Source of the DNA: an uncultured Clostridia bacterium
GTDB lineage: Bacteria; Bacillota; Clostridia; Christensenellales; Borkfalkiaceae
Direction of reading: 5' to 3'
NCBI GenBank assembly: GCA_949283125.1
Contig: CASDRK010000001.1
Span: forward strand, 1-64,000
Length of the DNA: 64,000 nt
A program made the translations under genes and the position numbers. Under the pieces are notes generated by a model. It was not told where the DNA came from. It did no database searches and was given only the letters and a program-made list of their open reading frames with translations. Below, one piece after another: positions 18,901-25,420 of this stretch (its first letter is position 1; each line of letters starts with the position of its first letter).

Positions 18901-21900
18901 TGCCGTTCAGCGTGCCGGCAACGTCTATCGTGCAGCCGTCGGTCCCGTCCGTCACGGTCAGCGTAACGTCGGCTATCACCGTGCCGCCCTGTTCGGCGTC
19001 TATGGTTATCAGCGCGCCCGTCTGCGTTTCGGAGTAGACGAGGGTCACTTCCATGCCCATTATGTTGGCCGATATCTGCTTTTCGCCGTTCTCGCCCTCC
19101 GTCAGCGCGGCTATAACGCCCATCACGTTTACGTTTATCTCGGGCAGTTCGTCGCCTTCGTTCCATACAAGGGACAGCACCTGCGTGCGCACGAGCACGG
19201 GATTGCCGTATTCGTCCGTCTCGCCGCCGGGCATGTCGGCTTCAAAGGTCACGTTCAGCGCCGTCAGGCGGCCGTCGCCGCTCACCGTCACTTCAAAGTT
19301 CAGTCCCGCGGCATACGTCTGCACCATCTGTTCAAGGGTCGTAAAGTCGAAGGGCAGCTCAAACATGCCGCTGTCTATTATCTGTTTCACGGTCATGTGG
19401 GCCATGCCGTTCTGCGCGTCGAATATGTTCAGGACGATGCCTGCCAACTGCTCTTTCATCTGCTCGGCGGTGACGTCCTGTCCCGCGCCGGAAGCATTCA
19501 TGTATTCAGCCATGGCCTCGGCCACCGTCATGCCGCCGTAGCCGAGTATGAGTTCGTCCACGTCTATCGCGGAGCCGGTCACGCGCGTGAGGACGGCGCT
19601 TGCAAGCTTCACCAGTTCGGGCTGGCTTATGCCCGAATTTTCGGCTATGGCGAATATGTCGTCGGCCAGCTCGGAAACCTTTATGTCCGCAAGGCCTTCG
19701 GCGTAGGATTGCAGCTTTGCAAACGTGCCCTCGCCGAATGCTTCGTCTATGAGCGCCGCGGGGGTCTTGCCGCCGAGCGCGGTTATGAATTCATTCAGCT
19801 TCCGGGCGCTGAAGGTATATTTCGTGCCGTCGGCAACGGCGGTGCTTTCAAAAGTCTTGTCGGCTATGGCCTGCAGCACTTTCGTCGCGATGTCGCCCAG
19901 CTCTTCGCCCGTCAGGCCTTCCGCCGCGCCGTAAAGCGCTTCGTACACGGCCTCCAGATCTATGCCCGTGGCCAGCGAGAGCCCGTCGAAGATGGCGCCC
20001 GTCAGAGTGGCGTATATCGTCTGCTCGTCGTCGAGCATCACGTCGCCCTCGCCAAGGTAGTCGTAGACGACGAAGAGGTATATCTCGTTGCCTTCGGCCA
20101 GCACGGCCCTGAAGTCGGCGTCGGTCAGCGTCTTGCCTTCGGATGTCGCAAGCAGACGGCCGTCTATCGTGCCCTGCAGGCTGTCGCCCGCAACCTTTAT
20201 TATTATTTCAAGGTCGCTTATCTCTATCTTGTTTCCGTTCGGCTGGGCGGCGGTCAGCGATTCGTTCGCTCCCGTCTTCAGCGTGTAGGTGCCGTCGGGG
20301 ATGAGGGAGTACAGCTTTTCAAGTCCGGCCAGCGTCAGCGAGCCCAGCTTGGCTATCTCCACTTCGTAGCTGTCGCCGCAGCGCGAGCAGGTGTATTTGC
20401 CCCTGCCGCTCTCGTCGGCGGTGGGCTGTTTTACCACGGAATATATGTAGTCGTGCCCGAGCGCTTCTATCGGCTCGTCTTTCGTGGCGTCGCACCACGC
20501 GCACTGCATGTGGCGCACGCCGTCCTGCGTGCAGGTGGCGGGCTGGCTCGAAACCGTGTAATATACGTGTTCGTGCGCTATCAGGTCGGCCATTTCGTCC
20601 TCCGTGACGGTGCTCACGGAGATATCGCCGGAGATGTTTTCGGTGTTCACGTTGTCGGTCACGGCCACCTGGCCCACGCCCGCGCCGCCGGCGGCCGTAA
20701 GGCCTATCTCCTGCGCGGCCACGGCTATGGTGTCTACGTTCGCGCCCTCGTTCAGCTTTACGCTTGTGCCGCTTGCGCTCTCGTTTACGACCACTTTGCC
20801 TATGCCGCCGTTTACTTCAAGCTGCGCGGGGGCGTTCAGCTCCATCTGCGCAACGCTGGCGTTTTCGGCCACGCTCACCTTTGCGTTGGCCGCCTTTTCG
20901 CTCACGGCCACGGCCGAAACCGTGCCCGCAAGGCTCACTTCCGCGGCCGCTTTCACTTCCAGCTTGGTCACGCTGGCGTTTTCGGCCACGCTCACCTTCG
21001 CGTCTGCCGCGCTCTCGCCCACGGTCACGGCCGAAACCGTGCCCGCAAGGCTCACGTCTGCGGCCGCGTTCAGCTCAAGCTTTGCAACGCTGGCGGAGGG
21101 CGTCACCTCTATCGTCAGCGCCGCTTCGCCGCCCGTCGCGCTCTCGCCCACGGTCACGTTGTCCACCGCGCCGGCCACCTTTACGTCGGCGGCCGCGTTG
21201 AGCGCCATGGAGGAAACGGACGCCGCGGGGGATACGTCCACGCTCGCGCCGCTCGCGCTCACGGTCACGCTGCCGAGGTTCGCGCGCGTGCCGGCTTCAA
21301 GCCTGCCGCTGCCCGTCAGCGTGATGTTGCTCACGGCGGAGTACTCTATCTGCACTCTCGAGCCGGATTTCACCGTGCAGTTGCCCGTCAGTATGGCGTT
21401 TGAAAATCTGATGGTGTCGCTTGCGGCTTCCAGCTCGTACGTAACGCTTTCGCTTATGGTCGTGCCGCTGAACTCGATGTCGCCGTTGGGCGCGCTCACG
21501 TCCAGCACGCCGTTGGTTATCGTGCCGTTTTCAAAGCTTATCTCGGCCTTCTCGTCGGTGGCTATGCGCAGCGTCAGCCCGCCGAGGTCGAGCGTGTGCC
21601 CGCCGAGGTCGAACGTGCAGGCTTTGTTCAGCGTAACGCCGTCCGTGCCGCCGGTGCCCTTAACGTCTTCCTGCGTCAGCGTGTAGTCGGCGGAGAGCGC
21701 GTAGTCGCTCCCCTCGCCGGCAAACAGTCCGTCGTACGCCGGTTTGTTTCCGTCGTCGGGTTCGTTTCCGTCATCGGGTTCGTTTCCGTCGTCGGACGCG
21801 TCGGGCGGGGTCGTCCCGTCGTCGCCGCCGCAGGCCGCAAGCGCAAAGCTCATGCAGCCTATCGCGATTGCCAGCAGAAAGAACAGCAAACTTCTGACTT

Positions 21901-21907
21901 TCTTCAT
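15971..21907 (-). CDS. Very large surface lipoprotein with CxxC motifs and beta-repeat region
   Basis: 1978 residues. The signal ends in a lipobox (FALAAC, Cys26). Next comes an acidic linker with tandem DDGNEP units. A region of beta-helix-like repeats follows, recurring as LELNAAADVSLAGTVSAV and SVAENASV, roughly residues 60-430. After it are blocks of the type C-x2-C with nearby histidines: CAWC, CSRC, CEHC, CIMC, CALC, CPAC, CDVC and CGGC. A long middle part resembles no family I know. It is probably anchored to the outer face of the membrane. The ribosome site AAGGAGACA precedes the ATG. It is a single gene with its own promoter and terminator. Function unknown. Confidence 0.88.
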   Translation of the reverse strand: MKKVRSLLFFLLAIAIGCMSFALAACGGDDGTTPPDASDDGNEPDDGNEPDDGNKPAYDGLFAGEGSDYALSADYTLTQEDVKGTGGTDGVTLNKACTFDLGGHTLDLGGLTLRIATDEKAEISFENGTITNGVLDVSAPNGDIEFSGTTISESVTYELEAASDTIRFSNAILTGNCTVKSGSRVQIEYSAVSNITLTGSGRLEAGTRANLGSVTVSASGASVDVSPAASVSSMALNAAADVKVAGAVDNVTVGESATGGEAALTIEVTPSASVAKLELNAAADVSLAGTVSAVTVGESAADAKVSVAENASVTKLEVKAAAEVSLAGTVSAVAVSEKAANAKVSVAENASVAQMELNAPAQLEVNGGIGKVVVNESASGTSVKLNEGANVDTIAVAAQEIGLTAAGGAGVGQVAVTDNVNTENISGDISVSTVTEDEMADLIAHEHVYYTVSSQPATCTQDGVRHMQCAWCDATKDEPIEALGHDYIYSVVKQPTADESGRGKYTCSRCGDSYEVEIAKLGSLTLAGLEKLYSLIPDGTYTLKTGANESLTAAQPNGNKIEISDLEIIIKVAGDSLQGTIDGRLLATSEGKTLTDADFRAVLAEGNEIYLFVVYDYLGEGDVMLDDEQTIYATLTGAIFDGLSLATGIDLEAVYEALYGAAEGLTGEELGDIATKVLQAIADKTFESTAVADGTKYTFSARKLNEFITALGGKTPAALIDEAFGEGTFAKLQSYAEGLADIKVSELADDIFAIAENSGISQPELVKLASAVLTRVTGSAIDVDELILGYGGMTVAEAMAEYMNASGAGQDVTAEQMKEQLAGIVLNIFDAQNGMAHMTVKQIIDSGMFELPFDFTTLEQMVQTYAAGLNFEVTVSGDGRLTALNVTFEADMPGGETDEYGNPVLVRTQVLSLVWNEGDELPEINVNVMGVIAALTEGENGEKQISANIMGMEVTLVYSETQTGALITIDAEQGGTVIADVTLTVTDGTDGCTIDVAGTLNGMIENMFGGSAAHPDNGTGDGGQQQPAEPPEDYELNGSLEASQGDGDVNADVWAEHKELKQLFYHMNMTLAGGNAPYNYPYPVTVEYSNDEDGDYYAVTMHAYAAIGLSEYTDGGMTYYYGTLLETRYYSRVGSVNGMPELAINVHPDCNDVLYLNVISMNAPYVEEIYTIGTFTRDEYGVYTAVAVSNQISRPVQLPSSSPVSGWAYYNTQTGEITYQSAHSYKVEAAYAPGSANCDDGLILTYTCEHCGDKYTRRNYGHFYEAEITKLPTQCGDESYIGVNTCIMCGYEYTGLSLYEHKTHEAWTKEILTDADYELEVENLTKKLEYEGYDEELYGSAAEAAEAQISEQYVRLGDLEALSLDVAGFYYGTAELEHCALCGLNVYTYTYNTNSGTDPDDCTCRTATVIEYKGNADYAGFTEMLVSRTHGHAFVRDGEKTDPDAIESVKEELNNILLAETGMTADLSFAETYYYSYSYCPACGQKDSLHIELYNELSKDNFYISVYYNDDGSTSSIEIYNADFAITYAQEHYAGLYTLEGTASYAYVRIEDSGEYVTCDFDMTNGDRLVITLYDDDSDKRLEVDSYDYSECLAAHTYYKYANGTWQAVDSYTSEQHQYSRRTEYGENCREDGRYSVSSCDVCGKTNDRNFDVQYYHSYVYSSDFDFATSALYLTGSEYGLAGLTGELATITSESFCGGCETLMNVVLTLNGDWTLTDNVYIRAEGIVIDLNGHNIDLNGYRLTVYSYDGRYLTITDNTFDTSSVEGFDPEAPEYAASVTDGKGTGLLTAFNSGEEEIIIGTVNIGCDIFVSDCDNRYTIGDTLSARGDPAPETAVSGGFLTESELNDYLGTDGVKYYNFGNLNSFYYNGEGAAADGGQNAVLVMQVQLEYNLDGDPVAEALSFSYALPEEFNGDCYIYVNGEHYDYLHDSGTFTLNTMDMGRGGVFEIVIEYSPYEGYEGEGIMITPPEVTNIWAQA

Positions 21908-21977
21908 TTATCTGTCTCCTTATACATATTTTTCTTTCCATGCGGGCGCACGTGCGCCCGCGCAGGTCTGTGTCTAA

Positions 21978-22006
21978 ATTATATATTATGTCGTCGTTAT
22001 AAACAA
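21978..22006 (-). promoter_or_regulatory. Promoter of the 1978-residue lipoprotein gene
   Basis: On the minus strand: TTGTTT (22006-22001), 17 bases, TATAAT (21983-21978). The leader is about 65 bases, ending in AAGGAGACA before the ATG at 21907. Confidence 0.6.
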
Positions 22007-22036
22007 TAATGTTTCCAAAGTGGGGACAAAATAATT

Positions 22037-22065
22037 TGCGCGGGCGGCAGTCTGCCGCCCGCGCA
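22037..22065 (-). terminator. Terminator of the YitT-type gene
   Basis: A 14-bp inverted repeat (22037-22050 with 22052-22065) is GC-rich and is followed on the minus strand by AT-rich sequence with TTATTTTG. Confidence 0.65.
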
Positions 22066-22108
22066 AAAATTGCCTTCGGGTGAATGCGTTCCGGGTGTCC
22101 GCGGCCGG

Positions 22109-22975
22109 TCAGCCGGGTTCGCGGAAGCCCTTGCCGAGTATCTCCGTCGCGTCGGACACGATGATGAAGGAGGCGGGGTCGAGCTCCTTGGCCTTGGCCC
22201 TCAGCCTGCGCGCTTCGGGTCGGCTGCACACAACGATGAGCACGTGCTTTTCGTTGCCCGTGTATCCGCCCGTCGCGGCGTAGGTGGTATAGTCGCGGTG
22301 CATGGTGTTTATTATATAGTCGCCCACCTTTGCCACCTCGTTGGTTATCACGGTCACGTATTTGCTCTTGCCTATGTCCTCTATCACGCCGTCTATCAGA
22401 AAGGCCTTGGAAAACAGCCCCAGCATGGAGAAAAGCCCTGCTTCCACGCCGAACACGAAAAACGAGGACGCGGCTATCAGCATGTCCGTCATCAGCAGCG
22501 CCCTGCCCACGTGCACGGAGGTGTATTTTTTAAGTATCAGCGCCACTATGTCCGTTCCGCCGGAGGACGCTCCGCAGTTGAAAATTATCGCGCTGCCCAC
22601 GCCGGTGAGCAGAATGGCGAAGACCAGCTCTAAAAAGGTCTGGTCGGTCAGCGGCCCCGCAAGGGGTATCAGCCGCTCGAACGCAAAGTTTTCCAGCGAG
22701 TAAACGGCGCTGCAATATATGGTCTTGAACGTGCATCCCCGCCCGAGGAATATAAAGCCGAGCAGCAGCATCAGCGCGTTTATCGCCATCAGTATCTCGG
22801 ACTGCGAAAGAAAGGGTATCAGCGGTTCAAAAACTATCGAAAGGCCGCTCACGCCGCCCGTGGCGAAGTGGTTGGGGGATTTGAAAAAGTACACCCCCGC
22901 CGCCAGAGCCAGCGCGCCCGCGTTGAGCGCCGTCCAGTATTTCACGCTGTTCGCAATTTGTTTTCCGTCGGCCAT
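22109..22975 (-). CDS. YitT-family membrane protein (DUF161 plus DUF2179)
   Basis: 288 residues. Five or six hydrophobic segments carry the family signatures FATGGVSGLSIVFE, GCTFKTIYCSAVYS and FNCGASSGGTDIVALILKKY. A soluble C-terminal DUF2179 domain (about 220-280) follows, with YVTVITNEVAKVGDYI and LIVVCSRPEARRL. Function of the family is unknown. The start MADGKQ at 22975 is chosen because GAGGGGAC lies just upstream; the longer frame reaches across the promoter. Confidence 0.92.
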   Translation of the reverse strand: MADGKQIANSVKYWTALNAGALALAAGVYFFKSPNHFATGGVSGLSIVFEPLIPFLSQSEILMAINALMLLLGFIFLGRGCTFKTIYCSAVYSLENFAFERLIPLAGPLTDQTFLELVFAILLTGVGSAIIFNCGASSGGTDIVALILKKYTSVHVGRALLMTDMLIAASSFFVFGVEAGLFSMLGLFSKAFLIDGVIEDIGKSKYVTVITNEVAKVGDYIINTMHRDYTTYAATGGYTGNEKHVLIVVCSRPEARRLRAKAKELDPASFIIVSDATEILGKGFREPG

Positions 22976-22989
22976 GGCCGTCCCCTCAA

Positions 22990-23017
22990 TGTAAAGATAT
23001 TGTAAATATTTTGTAAA
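22990..23017 (-). promoter_or_regulatory. Three TTTACA repeats spaced 11 bp apart before the YitT gene
   Basis: TGTAAA on the plus strand (TTTACA on the minus) occurs at 22990, 23001 and 23012, exactly 11 bp apart and so on nearly the same face of the helix. One copy with TACATT near 22989 could serve as a promoter. The array as a whole looks like an operator; this is inference. Confidence 0.45.
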
Positions 23018-23134
23018 GCAAATACATGATATCATATGCCGGCGGCATGTGCAACGATAATCGCGCATATAATTGCGCCCGGAGAAAAAAATAATTTTTT
23101 TGGCGCGCGCGGGCATTTTTTTGCGTGAATAGAG

Positions 23135-23370
23135 TTGACATGCGCGCGGAATAGGACTACAATGTGCGTAGCAATGATAGGCGGGAAAAGCGCGCGTCCT
23201 TTGCGCGCGTCAATATCGGGAGCGGCGCTTCGTCCGCACGCCCGGGTCATACCGTGCGCGCGTCCGTTGTCTGCGCGCGGCGGTTCCGCATTGCGCAGTC
23301 GGTCGCTCGGCACGTTCGGTGTCGGCGCTTTTTTATTTGTCCGGCTCCGCCGCGGCGGGGAGAGGTAAAC
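23135..23370 (+). promoter_or_regulatory. Promoter and 200-base leader of the ATP synthase operon
   Basis: TTGACA (23135-23140), 17 bases, TACAAT (23158-23163). About 200 bases of GC-rich leader follow to atpB, with a T6 run at 23329-23334 and the ribosome site GGGGAGAGG at 23357-23365. No atpI or atpZ gene is visible here. I found no clear riboswitch. Confidence 0.7.
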
Positions 23371-24228
23371 ATGAAGACGGTAAAAAGATCTGTCAGCAAA
23401 AAATTCATAATCGCGGCGGTGCTCGTCGCCGTGCTCGCGGCGCTGCTCGTCGGCGCCGTGCTGCTGGGCGCGCCGCCCAAGGGCAGCCTTTCGGAAGAGC
23501 TTTCCGACGCCGTGCTGCACGAAGAAAAGCGGCTGGATCTGTTCGGCATGAGCGTCAACCCCGCCGTCCTTTCGGGCTTTATCGTCACGGCCGTTCTGCT
23601 CGTGTTTGCGGCGTGCGTGCGCATATTCGCCCTGCCGCGCTTCAGGGACGTGCCCGGCAGGTTCCAGCTGGTCATCGAGCAGATAGTCTCCTTTTTCGAC
23701 GGCATGGCCAGGAACGGCAGTCCGCACAGGTACGACTTTCTGGGCTGCTACATATTCGCGGCCGGCAGCTACGTGTTCGTCGGCACGCTGTTCGAGCTTT
23801 TCGGCGTTCAGTGTGTGTCCTCGGGCGGAGCGTCCCTGAGCCTGCCCGCGCCCCTTTCGGACATAAACGCGGCCATAGCCATGGGCTTTTTGTCCTACTT
23901 CGTCATTCTCGGCGGAGGCATAGCCGCAAACGGACTGCGCGGTCTGGGCAGGGCCCTCAAGGAATTTTCGCTGCCCGTGTCCATGAGTTTCCGTCTGTTC
24001 GGCGCGCTGCTTTCGGGGCTGCTCGTCACCGAGCTGGTGTACTACACCATATACCTCAGCGTGGGCGTGCCCGTCGTGGTGGGCGTGCTGTTCACGCTCC
24101 TGCACGCAGTGATACAGACGTACGTTCTGACCATGCTCACGGCCACATACTACGGCGAAGTTTCCGAACCGCCCGCGCCCAAGGCAAAAAAGCTCAAAAA
24201 ATCCGCGCCCGCGGCGCAGAAACAATAA
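23371..24228 (+). CDS. atpB: F-type ATP synthase subunit a
   Basis: 285 residues; the membrane subunit that forms the ion half-channels beside the c ring. The essential arginine is R208 in SMSFRLFGALLSG, and the last helix carries Q249 (HAVIQTYVLTML). An extra N-terminal hydrophobic segment lies at about 12-32, and the C-terminus is a basic tail (PKAKKLKKSAPAAQKQ). The start at 23371 follows GGGGAGAGG. First gene of atpB-E-F-A-G-D-C. Confidence 0.95.
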   Translation: MKTVKRSVSKKFIIAAVLVAVLAALLVGAVLLGAPPKGSLSEELSDAVLHEEKRLDLFGMSVNPAVLSGFIVTAVLLVFAACVRIFALPRFRDVPGRFQLVIEQIVSFFDGMARNGSPHRYDFLGCYIFAAGSYVFVGTLFELFGVQCVSSGGASLSLPAPLSDINAAIAMGFLSYFVILGGGIAANGLRGLGRALKEFSLPVSMSFRLFGALLSGLLVTELVYYTIYLSVGVPVVVGVLFTLLHAVIQTYVLTMLTATYYGEVSEPPAPKAKKLKKSAPAAQKQ

Positions 24229-24261
24229 TTTCAAAGCAAAAGTATTTCGGAGGAAATTTTT

Positions 24262-24687
24262 ATGAAACTCACAAAAAAGCTCCCGGCGTTCGTCATCGCC
24301 GCCCTGCTGGCGGCGCTGGCCATTGTGGCGGCGGTCTGCGCGCAGACGGCTGCCGCGCCCGCATCGGCGGATACTTCCACCGAAGTTTCCGCAGTGCTCG
24401 ACGAAGCTTCCGAGACGCAGACGGACGGGGAGGAGACTCCCTCGGCCGCACAGCCCGCCGAAGGTTCTTCCATGACGGCGATAGGCGCCGCCGTGGCCAT
24501 AGGTCTGGCCGCCATAGGCGGCGCGATAGCCATGGGCATGGCCATATCCAAGGCCATGGAGGGCATCGCCCGCCAGCCCGAAGCCGACGGAAAGATCAGA
24601 AGTTCGCTCATGCTCGGTCTCGTGTTCATAGAGACGGTCGTCATCTATGCTCTCATCGTGGCCATACTCATAATGTTCGTCGTTTAA
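24262..24687 (+). CDS. atpE: F-type ATP synthase subunit c with long N-terminal extension
   Basis: 141 residues against the usual 70-90. The normal c hairpin occupies about residues 71-141, with the ARQPE loop (R104) and the ion-carrying glutamate E124 in FIETVVIYALI. Compared with sodium-type c subunits, Gln32 is replaced by M91 and Thr67 by V126, while Tyr129 is kept; this fits proton rather than sodium coupling. The first 70 residues are new: a hydrophobic segment (10-33) like a signal peptide with AxA-like sites, then an acidic, Thr/Ser-rich linker. The ribosome site CGGAGGAAA precedes the start. Confidence 0.93.
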   Translation: MKLTKKLPAFVIAALLAALAIVAAVCAQTAAAPASADTSTEVSAVLDEASETQTDGEETPSAAQPAEGSSMTAIGAAVAIGLAAIGGAIAMGMAISKAMEGIARQPEADGKIRSSLMLGLVFIETVVIYALIVAILIMFVV

Positions 24688-24730
24688 TTTTTCGTAAGGC
24701 GGCGCATATGCCGCAGACAAGAGGGGTATT

Positions 24731-25420
24731 ATGCCGCTTAACATCGATTGGCAGCAGATACTGCTGCACCTTTTCAACTTCATAATCCTTGCCGCGGGGC
24801 TGGCGCTGCTCCTGTTCAGGCCCGTAAGGAAGTTCATGTCCGAAAGGGAGGCAAAGTACAAAAAGGCCGCGGACGACCACGCCCGCGCTCTGGCCGAAAC
24901 GCAGGCTCTCGAAAAGGAGCGCGAAGTCAGGCTGGCCGCCCTCGACGGCGAACTCGCCGAGCGCGAAAAACAGTCGCTCGCCGTGGCGGAGGCGGCAAAA
25001 AACAGGGTGCTCGCCCAGGCGCGCGCGGAGGCCGACAAGATATTGGACGACGGCCGCAGGCGCGCGGAAGCCGAAAGGCAGAAGTATATGGAGGGCGCCG
25101 GCGAGGAGATCTGCGACATGATAGTGCGCTCGGCCGGCAAGCTGCTTGCCGCCGGCGGCTCCGCGGAGACGGACGGCGCGCTCTACGACAGGTATCTCGC
25201 CGCGGCCGGCGAGCAGGCCCGCAAGCTTACCGAAGAGGAGCGGGCGGACTTTGCCGAGCGGCTTAAAAACGATCGCGGCGGCGCCGTGCTCCGCCGCGAC
25301 GTGGCCGAAATAATGAGCGACGCCGCCGCGACGGCCATACAGGCCCGGGGCGCGGACGGCGACAGCGCCGTGTACGACAGGTTCCTCAGTCAGGTAAACG
25401 GGGGAAAGGGCGATGAATAA
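24731..25420 (+). CDS. atpF: F-type ATP synthase subunit b, extended
   Basis: 229 residues, about 60 more than usual. A single N-terminal membrane helix (LLHLFNFIILAAGLALLLF) is followed by a long charged coiled coil (35-125). The normal b ending fits EEICDMIVRSAGKLL ... LYDRYLAAAG (125-160). A second, similar ending appears at about 188-222 (VAEIMSDAAATAIQ ... VYDRFLSQVN), suggesting duplication of the segment that normally contacts delta. The stop overlaps the atpA start by 8 bases; atpH, expected between them, is missing. Confidence 0.92.
   Translation: MPLNIDWQQILLHLFNFIILAAGLALLLFRPVRKFMSEREAKYKKAADDHARALAETQALEKEREVRLAALDGELAEREKQSLAVAEAAKNRVLAQARAEADKILDDGRRRAEAERQKYMEGAGEEICDMIVRSAGKLLAAGGSAETDGALYDRYLAAAGEQARKLTEEERADFAERLKNDRGGAVLRRDVAEIMSDAAATAIQARGADGDSAVYDRFLSQVNGGKGDE

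Noticed and set aside
18467..21403. A 978-codon open frame on the plus strand opposite the giant lipoprotein
   Set aside because: It is the mirror of the high-GC codon bias of the minus-strand gene. The translation is His/Val/Arg-rich without domains, and there is no start site.
23164..23370. N-terminal extension of atpB or a separate small gene in the atp leader
   Set aside because: The sequence is Arg/Ser-rich and unlike AtpI, and a good ribosome site marks the ATG at 23371.
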